64,000 bases of DNA from Simmondsia chinensis (GCA_018398585.1 JAGTTD010000015.1:26555478-26619477), one strand, 5' to 3'. Shown: positions 1-11,494, counted from the stretch's first letter. Translations and numbers: made by a program. Notes: generated by a model not told the origin, from the sequence alone.

Positions 1-907
1 TTGGGGCATCAATTTCATGGGACCTTTTCCTATTTTACATGGGATTGTCTTTATTTTGGTAGCGGTTGATTACGTGTCGAAGTGGGTTTAGATTGTCGCA
101 ACTAGGACAAGCGACCACAAGGTGGCTGTTCAGTTTGTTAAAGATAATATTTTCTCATGTTTTGGTGTTCCTAGGGGGATTATTAGTGATGGGGGGACGC
201 ACTTTACTCATCGTTCAATTGAGGAACTTCTTCGGAAGTACTCAATTATACATAAATTGGCTGCCCCTTATCACCCTCAAACCAACGGTCAAGTTAAGGT
301 TTCAAATCGAGAAATAAAGTATATCCTTGAAAAGATTATTAGACTGAACCACGAGGATTGGTCTTTAAGATTGAACGACGCTCTTTGGGCTTATCGTACA
401 GCTTTCAAGACTCCAATCGGCATGTCTCCCTATCGCTAAGTCTTTGGGAAGGTGTGCCACTTGCCAGTAGAGCTCGAGTACCATGAGTATTGGGAAATTA
501 AGTAGTTCAATCATGACAGGCATAACATTAAATTGCATCGATGACTTTAACTTAGTAGGTTGGAAGAGATGCGATATGAGGCATATGAAAATGCCAAACT
601 CTACAAAGAAAGAACCAAAGCGTTTCATGACAAATGAATTTCTTAAAAAAGTTTTAAAGTTGGACAGAGAGTATGGCATTACAACTCAAAACTGCTGTTC
701 TTTTCCAGGAAACTACGCTCTTAAAGGGATGGACATTGTGAAGTGGTCCAAGCATTCCCTTTCGGGGCAATTGAGATTCAAGACCTCAACGATGGCCGCC
801 TTCTCACTGTTAATGGCCATCTTCTTAAGATGGCTATTGGATTAGGGGATCGTCCTCACGAGGTTGATGAAATTCACCTTGAGGATCCAACCTCAGGATC
901 AACATAG
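1..907 (+). pseudogene. Ty3/gypsy (Athila-like) integrase, degenerate 3' end of pol
   Basis: This is the integrase part of a gypsy polyprotein that enters from the left edge. It would insert the cDNA copy into the genome. The translation shows an integrase core start (WGINFMGPFP, about nt 2-31), the second catalytic Asp in SDGGTHF (about 187-207), YHPQTNGQ (about 268-291) and the catalytic Glu region SNREIK. It continues to [26 protein letters not shown] sequence near 373-438, and then to an Athila-type C-terminus with LNDGRLLTVNGHLLKMAI near 784-840. The stop is near 905. Several stops (about 88, 439) and frameshifts (about 500-760) break it. The first catalytic Asp reads as Asn (WGIN rather than WGID), so the enzyme would be dead even without the stops. 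The Athila assignment is by family resemblance. Confidence 0.85.
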
Positions 908-1986
908 TTTGTAGTCTACACCGCTTCCGACTGAAGACATTAAATTTAGCGCTTTTGGGAGGCAACCCAACTTTTCTGATGTTCCGTGAGTTTTATTTTT
1001 CTTTAAACAGTTTCTAAAAAAGGGGGGCGTTTTATTAACATTTATAAATAAAAAAATACAATAATAAAAAAAGTTTGTTTGTTTTCGTATTAAGGCGTAC
1101 AATAACACCCCCGATTAATCGGCTAAGAGGCTTAATCGATCGAGGGCACCACCTGATCGGTCAAGGTGGTCACTATAGCTCCTTTCAAAAATCTGACCCC
1201 CCCTGATTCTCTCTCTTCTCCCCACTTTCTTCCTCACTTTGCCAAACCCTAACCCTAGCTTACCCCTCCATCCCCACGACCCACGACCCACGACCGGCTG
1301 CCCCGCCACCACCAGTGTCACCACCACCACTGTCTCTCCTCTTACTTTCACTCTCTTCAAGGTGTGTGCTCTTCTCTTTATTTTGAACCTTCTTTTTGCC
1401 TTGTTCATCTTTAGAGAGAGCATGTTTTAGGATTTTTTATATATTCTTGACTTGTTATGTTCGAATATTCATGAGTCAAGTCCTATTTATGAACAAAGTA
1501 AGGGTTTCCTTGAACTTGCAATTTTTGTATGTCTCTGTTCATGAAACATGTTCAAGTAAGGGTTAAAGTAACGAGATCTAGAACTTTCATGACTTTATTT
1601 GCTAGATTAATGTTGTTTAGGGTTGTTGTGTAAGCAAATTAGGAATTTGATACCATTTGCTTATCTTTGGGTTTTTGCTTCAATTTCACTTGCGTTGTTC
1701 ATGCTTTAGGTTCAATCGGCTGATTTTTTTTTTTTAACTTTCTTTTGACTTTGGTTTATAATTTCTTTTATTGATTCTTCTTCATTTTGATTTTATTCAA
1801 ATTTTCACTTTGTTTAACTTTTAGGTGCAGGTTTAACTTTGCTTTCTCAAATTTTTCTTTGTATTTTTGGTTTAGTTTATTAAATTTACGTTTCTTTTAG
1901 TAGACTAGTTGCATTTACTTTTCCTTCATTTGTTTCTATTTTATTTATTTGTCTTTTAAAATCTTATCCTTCTCTTTTGTGTTGAT
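908..1986 (+). other. Athila-like internal spacer between pol and env-like region
   Basis: No convincing ORF. A GGAGGCAACCCAA-like motif at 958-972 is typical downstream of Athila pol. A C/T-rich stretch at 1195-1420 is followed by AT-rich sequence. Short ATCGATCG-type palindromes occur at 1112-1160. Confidence 0.4.
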
Positions 1987-1998
1987 TTGCTAATGCTT

Positions 1999-3048
1999 AT
2001 TCAGGTCATGTCTCATGCCAAGAAGAGTCGCAGCGAGGAGGGTAGTAGCTCCCAACCTCCGGACCTTAACGCGTGCATCCAAGTGGCACTGATAATTAGT
2101 GAAACGATGTTTAGTGATGATTTAAAGAGGGAACCTTATAGTTCCTGGGCCATTATGTTTGTTTGGATGTGGGTCTCGCTTACCTCCTTGGTAGATATTT
2201 AAAGGAAGACCCTGCTTTTTCTCATTGGTGAGAAAATTTTATTCCTCCTTCACTCTCAACCATAAAGGGGGCCACCCATCACGTGAGGTTACTATCCACG
2301 GCAAATGCACCATTTTTGATAGACATGACGTGGCCGAGGCTATTGGCTATTTGCTTGTTTACAATGACACCAATTGCCCCCCTCCCCCCCCCCCCCCCCC
2401 CCCCCCGGCGAGAATCCACCAAACGCCGTGACAATCATTGCTCGGATGTGTGGTGGCTGGTCTGCTCCGGGTCAAGTGTTTACCACTGTTTGGTCTGCCC
2501 TCCCTCCGCATATGTGGCTTCTGCATTCCATTCTTTAAGCCAATTTGTGGACCATGGGACATGTGCAGGATTGATCAGTTCTTATTCTCGAACTTGTTTG
2601 GAAGTTCTACCGGGGTACTTGGGTTGAAATCGGGGCCGCTTTCCTCAAGAGCTTTGCCGTTGTATGCCTTCGGCTTCAGCGCTTCACTGTTAGGGAGGGC
2701 GCTTTGTTCTTTCCTCGTCTCATTACGCGGTTTCTTCGACGAGCTTGGGTTCAGATTCTAATCGAACCCGATAAGAATTGTGCCCCACTTCTTACCCCAC
2801 CCAACATAGGATAACCTCCCTCTTACTCACTCCATCCCATGCACGAGGGGTGGACGTCGATGAGGAGGAGGATCTCGAACAATAGGGAAACCCCACTCAA
2901 GAGGAGGGCCTCGAGGAGAGGAATGTACCCCCACCGCCCCTGCCTGTCCCGATGCCATACCACTATATGTGACGGCAATTATGGACCGTCTTGATTGTCT
3001 CGAGGTTAAGAAGGATGAAATGTGGAGATGGTACATTGGTGGCTCTTA
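1999..3048 (+). pseudogene. Athila-type env-like / plant-transposon-domain ORF, broken
   Basis: Remnant of the long ORF that lies between pol and the 3' LTR in Athila-like elements. It is recognised from pieces in different frames. They are a Lys/Ser-rich start (MSHAKKSRSEEGSSSQPP, 2008-2061), WVRKFYSSFTLNHKGGHP-like sequence followed by IHGKCTIFDRHDVAEAIGY (2225-2350), a poly-C run (2383-2406), and FFPRLITRFLRRAWVQILI (about 2710-2764) followed by EPDKNCAPLLTPPNIG. The end is a coiled-coil-like MDRLDCLEVKKDEMWRW (about 2980-3030) with a stop at 3046. The resemblance is to the 'putative plant transposon protein' domain. No function is established. At least three frameshifts make it non-functional. 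Confidence 0.6.
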
Positions 3049-4275
3049 ACCACACTATCTCCCTCCCTGATTTCTTTTGTTTCTCTTGTACTAGACCATT
3101 GTTTGTTATGTACATATTTCTTTTCATCTTATTAACAACTTTGTTTAGTACACTGTTGTCTATGTTTTTGTAGCTTGACATTTCTGCTTTTACCTTTATG
3201 GATTTGCTCAACATGTGTAGCTGAATATGAAATACCTCAAGTCATATCTTTCCATTCCTTGCTTGTATTTATTTTCATTCATTTACATTGAGAATAATGT
3301 AAGGTTTGGGTTCGGGGATGGCAAGTGTGATTTGAACTTTTGTGCGTCCATTTAGCTTAATTTTGCTTAAGTTAACTAAATTTTTTGCATGGATGGACGT
3401 AGAGTTTTTGTGACTTATATTAGGGATCTAATTTGAGATGTGCTATGACGATTAAAATTTTTATGTAATGATATTATTCCTAAATCTGACTATTGAATCG
3501 ACATTTTTGTCTTTTAACGAGTCAGAGAGATTATTACTTTTCACCTTTCATTATCTGACAAATCCTACGTTTTAAGTTGTAATAACGTAAATAATTTTAG
3601 GAATTTGAATCCATCTTTTTACTTCTAACAATGTTTAAATCAAATTTTTTATCTCTTTATCTTGAGTGATTCTATAAAAAAGGGATACCAATGCCTGTTC
3701 AATTAGGTAAGTACCTGTGACTTGTCGGTTCTTGTAACCCTTGTGTCTCGTGCAAGGAAGCCCATAGGGGTGTCTTAACACCTAGTAGCTTGAGCCAACT
3801 AGTTCAGGAGTTGCCGGTCGAAAGTTCACTACACGGGCCACAGGGAAATCTTAAGAAAGATTGATTTCTTTAAGTCACTTTAATGACCACCAATGTCTAA
3901 GTTGAAAAAAAGGTATGTGCTAGTAACGACTTAGGTTGTAAATTCCTTTGACTTGAGCCATTAGGTCCGATGAGTGCTCTTCACTTGGTGCCTTGATCCA
4001 ACTGGATCACGAGGCACCGACTGAAAACTAGCTACATGGGTCCTAAGGAGACACGTTTGGACAGGAGTTACTTAAAAAAAAAAGAGAAGAAAAAAAAGAG
4101 GGAAAACAAGCGATAAAAGAGAAGCTTTTTGATTTTTTTCATTGATAAGTGGTGAATTGTTAGGATAGCCGATTTCTTTGATTATTTTCTTTATTTGTCT
4201 TAAATATATAGGGTTTGAAATAAGAAAATGGAAGAGAAGTTCTAAGCTCACTCACCAGTAAAAAGACTCGAATCA
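3049..4275 (+). other. Athila-like 3' non-coding region with an internal imperfect duplication
   Basis: A TTGAGAATAATGTAAGGTTTGGG-like stretch at 3288-3315 looks like a polypurine-type motif of Athila elements. Two related segments follow: one beginning near 3790 (TTGAGCCAACTAGTTCAGG) and one near 3990 (TTGATCCAACTGGATCACG). They form an imperfect tandem repeat with a period of about 200 bp. No coding potential seen. Confidence 0.4.
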
Positions 4276-4539
4276 TGAGAATTTAAGTAGGAACAACAAC
4301 AACAACAGTCCCAGTGCCAAATGGCTCCCGCAACAAGCAGGGTCTGGGGAGAGTGGATGTACGCAGCCTTCCCCCTTTCGGGTGGAAGAGAGGCTATTTC
4401 CGAGGACCCCCATCCTGAAGAACTTGTCGTCATGAGGACATGGTATCCTGAGAACTATGGAAACAACCAAGCATCAAATTTTCATCTACAATGACAAGCA
4501 AATTTCAACTCAGATATAGCTGAGAATTTAAGTAGGAAC
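4276..4539 (-). mobile_element. Short retroposon (truncated RTE LINE 3' end or SINE) with 19-bp target-site duplication
   Basis: A 226-bp insertion (4295-4520) lies between perfect 19-bp direct repeats TGAGAATTTAAGTAGGAAC at 4276-4294 and 4521-4539. Read on the minus strand it ends in (TTG)n and contains the 3' domain also found in the two RTE LINEs here: GGGGTCCTCGGAAAYAGCC, GGCTGCGTACATCC, CCCAGACCCTGC, GGCACTGGG. The remaining 5' part shows no tRNA or 5S promoter boxes. I therefore favour a 5'-truncated LINE copy over a SINE. It is inserted in the 3' region of the Athila-like element. Confidence 0.8.
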
Positions 4540-4691
4540 CAGTGTTATAATAACTTTACATAAAAATTCTCTACTCTTAGGTACACCTTTAAATATGCTC
4601 GAAAATATTTTTAACAAGTAATTCTTGTCGTTACATGCTCGATCAAATTTTTTCATGTTTCGCTTGTTTGAGTTGAATCTTGCTTGAAGAC

Positions 4692-4715
4692 AATAAAGGT
4701 TTGGGTTGGGGAGGT
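4692..4715 (+). promoter_or_regulatory. Polypurine tract before the Athila-like 3' LTR
   Basis: A purine-rich AATAAAGGTTTGGGTTGGGG tract lies directly upstream of a TGATGTGCCTCA LTR start, the expected plus-strand priming site. Confidence 0.55.
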
Positions 4716-5820
4716 TGATGTGCCTCATTTTTACATACTTTATTGGGTTATTAACACCAAATGTCCATGTATTTTTTCTATTATGTCAATTTATTCCTGA
4801 GGACTTTTAATTGTGTCAATTTGATCCATCTACAATTAAAATTGTTCAATGTGGTCATTTGGTCAAATTTAAGTTAAGTTAATGATGTAATTTTAAAGGC
4901 AAAATTGTGTTAAATGCAAGTAACTTATTATAAATTCATCCATTTACTCAATTTAATCCAACTCATGGCTGAACTATTTAAAATTTCATCAAAAATTAAA
5001 CATAAAATTCTCTTTAAGGACCAAATTGATACAATTTAAATCGTACTAGGACTAAATTGACATACTTAAAAGTATATTGACACAATGGGCAAAGTACAAG
5101 GACCTTTGGCGTAAATTACCCTATTTTATTTCTCATTCCTGTGATATATTCGGCTTTTATATGCGTGTTTCATTGTAATCTAGGCACATTTATGCTTGGA
5201 ATGTATCAGAGCAAACAAAGGTTAAAAAGTGGCAAAATGAGGCATTATTTAAGCACATTTGAGGACTATTATGAGAAACCCAACCACGTGTGCAAAAGAA
5301 GGACCCATCGAGCCATAATTCAGTAAACCAAATATATTTCGTAGCAATTCGGGATTCAATCAACCTATTGGCACAAAAAACCGATTGATCAGCAGCTCAC
5401 AATAGGATGAACCCTACAATGAGCCAGCCGATCGATCAGCGACACCTGCAGCGTGACCCCTAGGTCCCGTTGCGGGTATAAATAGAGAGGGAGAGACCTA
5501 TTTTTTTCCATCCTTTTTGCCACGTCTTTCTCCTACTCTCCTTCCCGAAGCCACTACGAGATCTAAGGAATTCTCAAACGCCGAAGCGCAGGTAATCGGA
5601 GTGCTGGGAGGATCAAAGCTCAGATTAACGTCAACACAAATTGAGGGAGTCTCGATTTTCCTAGTTTTATTTCATTATTTCTTTCTTTTTGAATTGAATG
5701 ATGTGTAAAACTCCCATAGAAAGGGTAGACATTTTTAGTTTAGGGATGAAGGACGTGTAGCCATCCGTATCCTAGATTTGTATTTTACTTTGACGATGAT
5801 TTAATTATGTTATGTACTCA
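4716..5820 (+). mobile_element. Athila-like 3' LTR (with a MULE MITE inside)
   Basis: The LTR begins TGATGTGCCTCA after the polypurine tract. It contains a TATAAATAG box at 5477-5485 followed by a plausible transcribed leader, and it may end at the TACTCA of 5815-5820. The 5' LTR is outside the window, so the ends rest only on TG/CA and the PPT. The right end is uncertain. A 377-bp MITE interrupts it. The palindromic CCGATCGATCAG sits just upstream of the TATA box (about 5429-5440). Confidence 0.5.
4736..5130. mobile_element. Mutator-like foldback MITE, 377 bp
   Basis: The element spans 4745-5121. Its ends are inverted copies: GGGTTATTAACACCAAATGTCC at the left and the complement of GGACCTTTGGCGTAAATTACCC at the right. 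Homology continues inward over about 90 bp (GTCAATTTRGTCC motifs). Nine-base flanks TACTTTATT and TATTTTATT match at 8 of 9 positions, as expected for a Mutator-type target duplication. Related copies lie at 22404-22690 and 22698-23027. Confidence 0.65.
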
Positions 5821-6242
5821 ACCCTGTGGGGAATTATTTACACCCCACCCCTCCGTACACCTCTCCGCACCTCACCACCGCACTCCCCACCCCTCCTCCG
5901 TACACCTCGCCCCACCCACCACCAAACACCAACAACACCCACAGCACCACCAACACCCCTCCCCCCCTCACCACCACTACCATCACCCCTCTCCCCCCAC
6001 CTCAAGGCAGCCCTGCCCGCCACCTCCCCAGGAACAAACTGCAGCCGGCCGACCGGCCCAGGTAAGTAAAACCGGTCGGCCCCAAGTTCGAATCCCTGAC
6101 CTTTCTTTGTTCGGTGCTCTTAATATTGTTCCTATTACTTGTGCTGGGTCTGGTATATCATTGTTTCTGGTGTTTTTTTATGTGTATAATCGCGACTAGG
6201 AACAGGTAGTTTATGAACCTTACCAACAACGGAGCTTAAAAC
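5821..6242 (+). other. C-rich 5' leader upstream of the RTE LINE ORF
   Basis: A strongly strand-biased CA/CC-rich tract occupies 5842-6030, followed by ordinary sequence up to the LINE ORF. It is probably the 5' UTR of the LINE, but no target-site duplication could be matched to fix the boundary. Confidence 0.4.
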
Positions 6243-9152
6243 GTGAGGCCATCTCTAAATGGGGTTGGAACGGGTCGGGGAAGTTCACGAGGTGAGGAGA
6301 GTCTGCAAATTGGGACTTTAAATGCTAGCACGCTAACCAGGAAAAGCTTTGAAGTGGCCCAAATGATGGCTAGGAGAAAGATTAACATCCTGTGTATTCA
6401 AGAGACTAGGTGGGTGGGCACAAAAGCAAGGGAGGTGTTAGGCTACAAATTATGGTATTCGGGCTAAGCCAGGGGGAGAAATGGGGCAGGTATTATGGTA
6501 GCTAGCTCCCTTAGGGACGAAGTAGTAGGGGTCACTAGGACTAGCGATAGGATTATTAGCATCAAGTTAGTTTTAGGCGGGGAGATGTTAAACATCATAA
6601 GTGCATACGCCCCACAAATAGGACATACACAGCAGGAGAAGGCTAGTTTCTGGGAGAACTTAGACCTAACAATGCAGGGGTTACCCCAGAGCGAACAAGT
6701 TGTGATTGGAGGGGACTTTAATGGGCACATGGGAGCGAACACAGACGGTTACGCATCCCACCACGGAGGATTTGGTTATGGAAGGAGAAATGATGAGGGC
6801 AAGGCTCTGTTGGACTTTGCCGTCACCTATGAGTTAACAGTGGCCAACACCTTCTTCAAAAAGTGTGATGACCACATCATCACCTATCGGAGTGGTGGAG
6901 CAAAGATCCAGATTGACTACATATTACTAAGAATGAGGACTCAAAAAGATTGCAAGGATTGCAAGGTTATCCCTAGGGAGGACCTCTCAACACAACACAG
7001 AGTAGTGTGTGCTGAGATTAGGATCAAGAGAAAGAACAAGAAAGCCATCAAACCATCATAGCCATGCACGCGATGGAGGGAGCTGAAGGGGGAAAACTCT
7101 CAAGTCTTTAAGGAAAGAGTTGAGGCTGTGCTTGGACAGAAGTGTGAGGGTGATTTAAACCACCAGGGGAACCAAGTGGCCCAAAAGTTCAGAGATGTGG
7201 CACGAGAAGTCCTAGGCATATCTAAAGGTAGGGCACCAAACAACAGAGAGACCTGGTGGTGGTGCAGGGAGGTCCAAGAGAGGATTAAGGCTAAACGAGA
7301 TTGCTTCAAGGAAAGGGATCGTACTGGAGATGAAGACAAGAGACAACAATATAAACAAGCTAAGAAGGAACTTAGGATAGCACTTAGAGACGCACAATCC
7401 AAAGCCTTTGAGGAGTTCTATAAAAGGCTGGATACAGATGAGGGAGCTAGAGACCTCTATAGAATTGCAAAGGCAAGGGAAAGGAGGACTAGAGACATGG
7501 ACCAAGTAAGGTGCATAAAAGGGGCAGCAGGACAAGTGCTCGTGGACAAGGAACAAATCAAAGCTAGGTGGAAGTCCTACTTCCACGATCTGTTCAATGA
7601 GAAGGGAGTTACAGTTACTCCCCCAGATGTTCTACAAACAACAATAGTGCAAGAGTCCCACAACCACTGCACCAGAATTAGACCCGAGGAAGTTAGGGAA
7701 GCATTGAGGAAGATGGGCAGGGGTAAAGTAGCCAGCCCTGATGGTATACCCATTGAGGCATGGAAATGTACTGGAGAAACGGGTATAAGATGGTTGACTG
7801 AATTATTCAACCAAATCCTCAAGGAGAAAAAGATGCCTGATGATTGGCGGAAGAGCATCCTAGTCCCCGTCTATAAGAACAAAGGCGACATTCAATGTTG
7901 TGCCAACTACAGAGGAATCAAACTAATGAGCCACACCTTGAAACTAGGGGAGCAGGTCATAGAAGGAAGGCTTTGCCACCAAGCAGGAGTCTCAGAGAAC
8001 CAATTTGGATTTATGCAAGGTAGATCAACAACAGAAGCCATCCATCTCCTGAGGAGGTCCATAGAGTACTACAGAGATAGACAGAAGGACCTTCATATGG
8101 TTTTCATTGATTTGGAGAAGGCATATGATAGAGTGCCGAGAGAAGTCCTATGGTGGGTCCTGGAGAGGAAAGGCGTCCACGAGTCCTACATACGAGTCAT
8201 CAAGGACATGTACGAAGATGCTCAAACTAGTGTGCTCACTACGGAAGGGGAGATAGACGCTTTTTCCATTACTGTAGGAGTACACCATGGATCAGTCTTG
8301 AGTCCCTTTCTGTTCATATTGGTGATGGACGAGCTCACTAGGCATGTCCAAGGGGATGTACCTTGGTGCATGCTTTTCGCGGACGACATAGTCCTAGTGG
8401 GTGAGTCTAAAGTGGAGGTGAATGAAAAACTAGAACTTTGGAGGTTGGCCCTATAATCGAAAGGTCTAAGGCTCAGTAGATCTAAGACAGAATATATGGA
8501 ACTTAAGTTCAGCACCTCTACCACGCCAAGCGCAGAAGTTGTACGGATTGCAACAGAGCACATACTTTAGAAAGCATGCTTTAAATACCTGGGTTCCATG
8601 GTGCAGAATGATGGCGAAGTGGACGCAGATGTCAACAACAAGATTAAAGTGGGTTGGCACAAATGGAGAAAGGCAGCGGCGATACTGTGTAATAGGAAAT
8701 TCCCGCTAAAATTAAAGGGTAAATACTATGAGACGGTAGTGAGGCCAGCTATGTCCTACGGGGCAGAGTGCCGGCCTATAAAGTGTCACCAAACTCCAAA
8801 GATGAGGGTAGCGGAGATGAGAATGCTAAGGTAGATGTGCGGACACACAAGGAGGGTCAGGATCCGAAATGAGGTCATTAGAAGTAAACTAGGTGTTGCC
8901 CTAATAGAAGATAAGTTGAGGGAGCAACGTCTGAGGTGGTTTGGGCATGTTAGAAGGAGACCCACCACTGCACCTGTTAGGAGATGCGAACAACTCCACA
9001 TAGCAGATGGGAAGAGAGGGAGAGGGCGGCCAAAGAAAAGCTGGATGGAGACAATACGACGGGATCTTACCTATCTCAACCTAAATGATGAGATGGCTCT
9101 ACACAGAGCTGTGTGGAGGACTAGGATAAGCGTACCCGATGTAGCAGTGTAG
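6243..9152 (+). pseudogene. RTE-clade LINE ORF: apurinic endonuclease plus reverse transcriptase
   Basis: A single reading frame of about 970 codons with no frameshift. It is interrupted only by five nonsense codons: TAA 6465, TAG 7059, TAA 8454, TAG 8568 and TAG 8832. The N-terminal endonuclease shows IQETRWVG, GGDFNGHMG and an IDYILLR end motif. The central RT shows [37 protein letters not shown] and FADDIVLVG. The C-terminus has [11 protein letters not shown]. The protein nicks target DNA and primes cDNA from the nick. Domain order and the short 3' UTR fit RTE rather than L1. Most stops look like single-base changes of sense codons; for example TAG at 8832 stands where the other copy has TGG. 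This indicates loss of function by point mutation. Confidence 0.88.
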
Positions 9153-9820
9153 GAGCATCTATCCACTCGTAAGCTCGATCTAGTGCCACGACTCTACGGT
9201 ATGCCTATTCCATAGCTTGGGCATATGGACTTGCGGTCCCATGGGCGGCCATCAGGGATGTGGTATGTGGCATAGTGGGGCATGGCCTGGATAGAAGAAA
9301 GAATATAAAATGAAGAAGCTGTGTTTGAAGTGGTTCAGGCACACCAAGAGGAGACCATACACTGCTCCAGTCAGGTATTCCGATCAGCTTCATACCACAC
9401 TAGGAAGAAGAGGATGAAACAAACCAAAGGAGGAACGACTGCAGTTGTACGGCAGGACCTCACCCACCTAAACCCACGGAAGGAGATGGCCTTAGATAGA
9501 GCTAGAGCTCGAGGGAGGACTCGCATAGGAGTAGTAGAGGTAGCGGCCTCACACTGCTGCTTATTCTGCTATTTATGTGTTCATAGGCGTATAAGCTTAT
9601 TAGCCTGTATCTATCTACCTATACGCCTATTTGTCTACTATCAGCCTATTTGCTTATTTATTTATTTGGCATATTTGCTTATACTAACTGCCTTGTAGGG
9701 AAGGTTTTGCCTCGTAATCTCTTCTAGGGCATTTTTATGCTATGGCTTAATTTTTGGCTTTCATGACCTATTGCTCACAGCTCATTGCTCACAAGTCTCT
9801 ATGAGGCGATGAAGACTTAC
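9153..9820 (+). mobile_element. LINE 3' region with a second, partial copy of the RTE C-terminus
   Basis: After the ORF stop there is about 160 bp of 3' UTR. At 9313-9555 a second degenerate C-terminal coding piece follows: LKWFRHTKRRPYTAPVRYSD, and after a frameshift VVRQDLTHLNPRKEMALDRA. It parallels [20 protein letters not shown] in the main ORF. Pyrimidine-rich 3' UTR leads to the shared 3' domain. The arrangement is either a partial tandem duplication or one truncated LINE inserted behind another. Confidence 0.6.
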
Positions 9821-9954
9821 CTCTCAGGTTGGGGGTCCTCGGAAACAGCCTCTCTTCAGGTTGACACCCTGAAGGGGGAAGGCTGCGTACATCTACCCCC
9901 CCAGACCCCGCTTTTGTGGGAGCCCTTGAGGCACTGGGATTGTTGTTGTTGTTG
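9821..9954 (+). mobile_element. LINE 3' terminal domain with (TTG)n tail
   Basis: Contains GGGGGTCCTCGGAAACAGCC, GGCTGCGTACATCTACCCC, CCAGACCCCGC and GGCACTGGG, then five TTG units. It is nearly identical to the end of the minus-strand LINE at 18815-18938 and to several short insertions here. It resembles the conserved 3' end described for many plant SINEs (the 'Angio' domain). Confidence 0.8.
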
Positions 9955-10449
9955 CTTGGTGTGTCTTTGTGTGTGTGCTCATAGCCATATTTAGATTTAC
10001 AACTTTTTAGCGTTTCATCTTGTGCTTGTAGCCTAGATCATAACATAACATATTTTCACGCGTGGTTAGGATTGAGGTTGTACCCAACCCTGAACACAAT
10101 CTTTTATATAAGTTCATACAAAATTAGGAGTAACAAAGAAATTAAATAATGCTAATGAGATAACCTATGCTACACTTAGGGTAATAAGATTGGTTATGCC
10201 TTTAAACTAATTTATTACCCCAAGTCCTAATTTAAATATTAACCTAGGCTTAGAGCTTGTAGCCTAAGACTTTTAAATCATTGTCCCAAGTAAAATATAA
10301 TGATGGAATACTAGTTAAGCTACCCTGAATTCATTTCTTAAACTAACCTCAATCAAATTGATACGCTTTTCATTACTTTAATCACTCTAGTTTTGTTAAT
10401 TGCTCACTCAACCAACGAAAAACCCAGTTAACTCACTCATTAATACTCG
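9955..10449. other. Unassigned AT-rich spacer
   Basis: No ORF, repeat boundary or RNA signature recognised. Confidence 0.3.
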
Positions 10450-10830
10450 AATTCAACTTGACACCAATTCCTGGTGGATGCAACACCTGTAGACCCGAAT
10501 AAGCTACGACAATCTCGTACGCTTGCAAGTACGTCGTTTTAAAGACACTTTTAAAGCGCATCAGAGGGAGACGAGATAGAAAGAGAAAAGAGGGGAGAAG
10601 AGACTCAAAATATTATCCACACTTTCTCTCCCAATCTTAGGGCACTATTTATACTAGATAATTATACCTTAAGCATTCTTAACTAAATAACATAAATCTC
10701 TCAAATATCTTCTTGATCCTCTACTAACGTGTCACATGGGTGGGTCCCGATGAGCTGATGTGTCACCTAATGACGTGGCTCTAGCTGTAGTGTCGAGGTC
10801 AACGATCGTATCAATGTCGCCCTCTCGAGT
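10450..10830 (-). mobile_element. LTR-like segment of a deleted gypsy element (minus strand)
   Basis: Read on the minus strand it contains TAGTAGAGGATCAAGAAGAT-like sequence, a TATAAATAG box (about 10648-10656) and CTTCTCCCCTCTTTTCTCT. All of these recur in the segment at 13220-13380. It is probably the 3' LTR of the element whose gag lies at 12226-12911. The U5 parts differ between the two copies, so the ends are not fixed. Confidence 0.5.
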
Positions 10831-11245
10831 TAACCCTTGACCCCAAGGGTCAAAATCAGGAAATCGATGCTGGAAGTCATAAAGGAACTCCCACTGGCCT
10901 CCTCCAATGGGTGGTTAACCCACTAAATGAGAATCTGAGTGGCAATGACGTGACGCCATTTGACAAGGCATTGAGCAAAGATGCAGGCCAGTCAAGGTGG
11001 GGCGATCAACCCCCATCAATTGTTGATTCACCTAGGTGAGGAGGAAAAGTAATATTCTCCTCAAGAACATCGGCATACTTGTGTAAAATTTCTGTCAGGT
11101 TGCGACCGATCCCTTCAACCACTGATTCACCAGGATGAGGATGAAATGTAATATCCTCCTCGAGAACATTAGTATACTCTTCTAAAATTGCATTTTGATA
11201 AGCTGCTATAATACTGAAAAATTGTGTGTTCTGCTCGAATATTGA
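10831..11245 (-). other. Non-coding remnant of the gypsy element, with a short internal repeat
   Basis: Two imperfect direct copies of about 70 bp start near 11024 (TTGATTCACCTAGGTGAGG) and 11124 (CTGATTCACCAGGATGAGG). No intact frame. Confidence 0.35.
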
Positions 11246-11494
11246 CTATAACAAGTATGCGGAGCTAGACTGCTCGAGAGTGTGAGCTAGAGTGCCTCCC
11301 GATATTTTATTTAACACGTTTTTCAATTTACCTCGAAGCTTATAGTGATTCCCGTGTAACGAAAAGTCCATAATCAATTCTTTGAAGTCCCACTGGACTT
11401 TCCCTAGAGAATGAGGCCACTGACTACAAAGTACCATGTTGCAGCCCAATAATGGAATGCCAAGAAAGTTGGAGATGAATTCCACCCCTTGCAT
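11246..11494 (-). pseudogene. Gypsy protease / RT-proximal fragment
   Basis: Minus-strand translation includes FLGIPLLGCNMVLCSQWP and LGKVQWDFKELIMDF. This is the segment that in Ty3/gypsy polyproteins links the retroviral-type aspartic protease to reverse transcriptase (compare GCDMVLG.QWL and WDF..L.M.F). RT, RNase H and integrase are absent from the surrounding DNA, so pol is deleted. Confidence 0.6.

Noticed and set aside
6060..6100. AAGTTCGAATCCC, a good B-box/T-arm match, upstream of the LINE ORF
   Set aside because: No A-box at a workable distance and no clover-leaf arms. Treated as chance or part of the LINE leader.
5838..6199. Pro/His-rich or Gly-rich frames in the C-rich tract
   Set aside because: All frames are open there because of base composition. 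No conserved motif.
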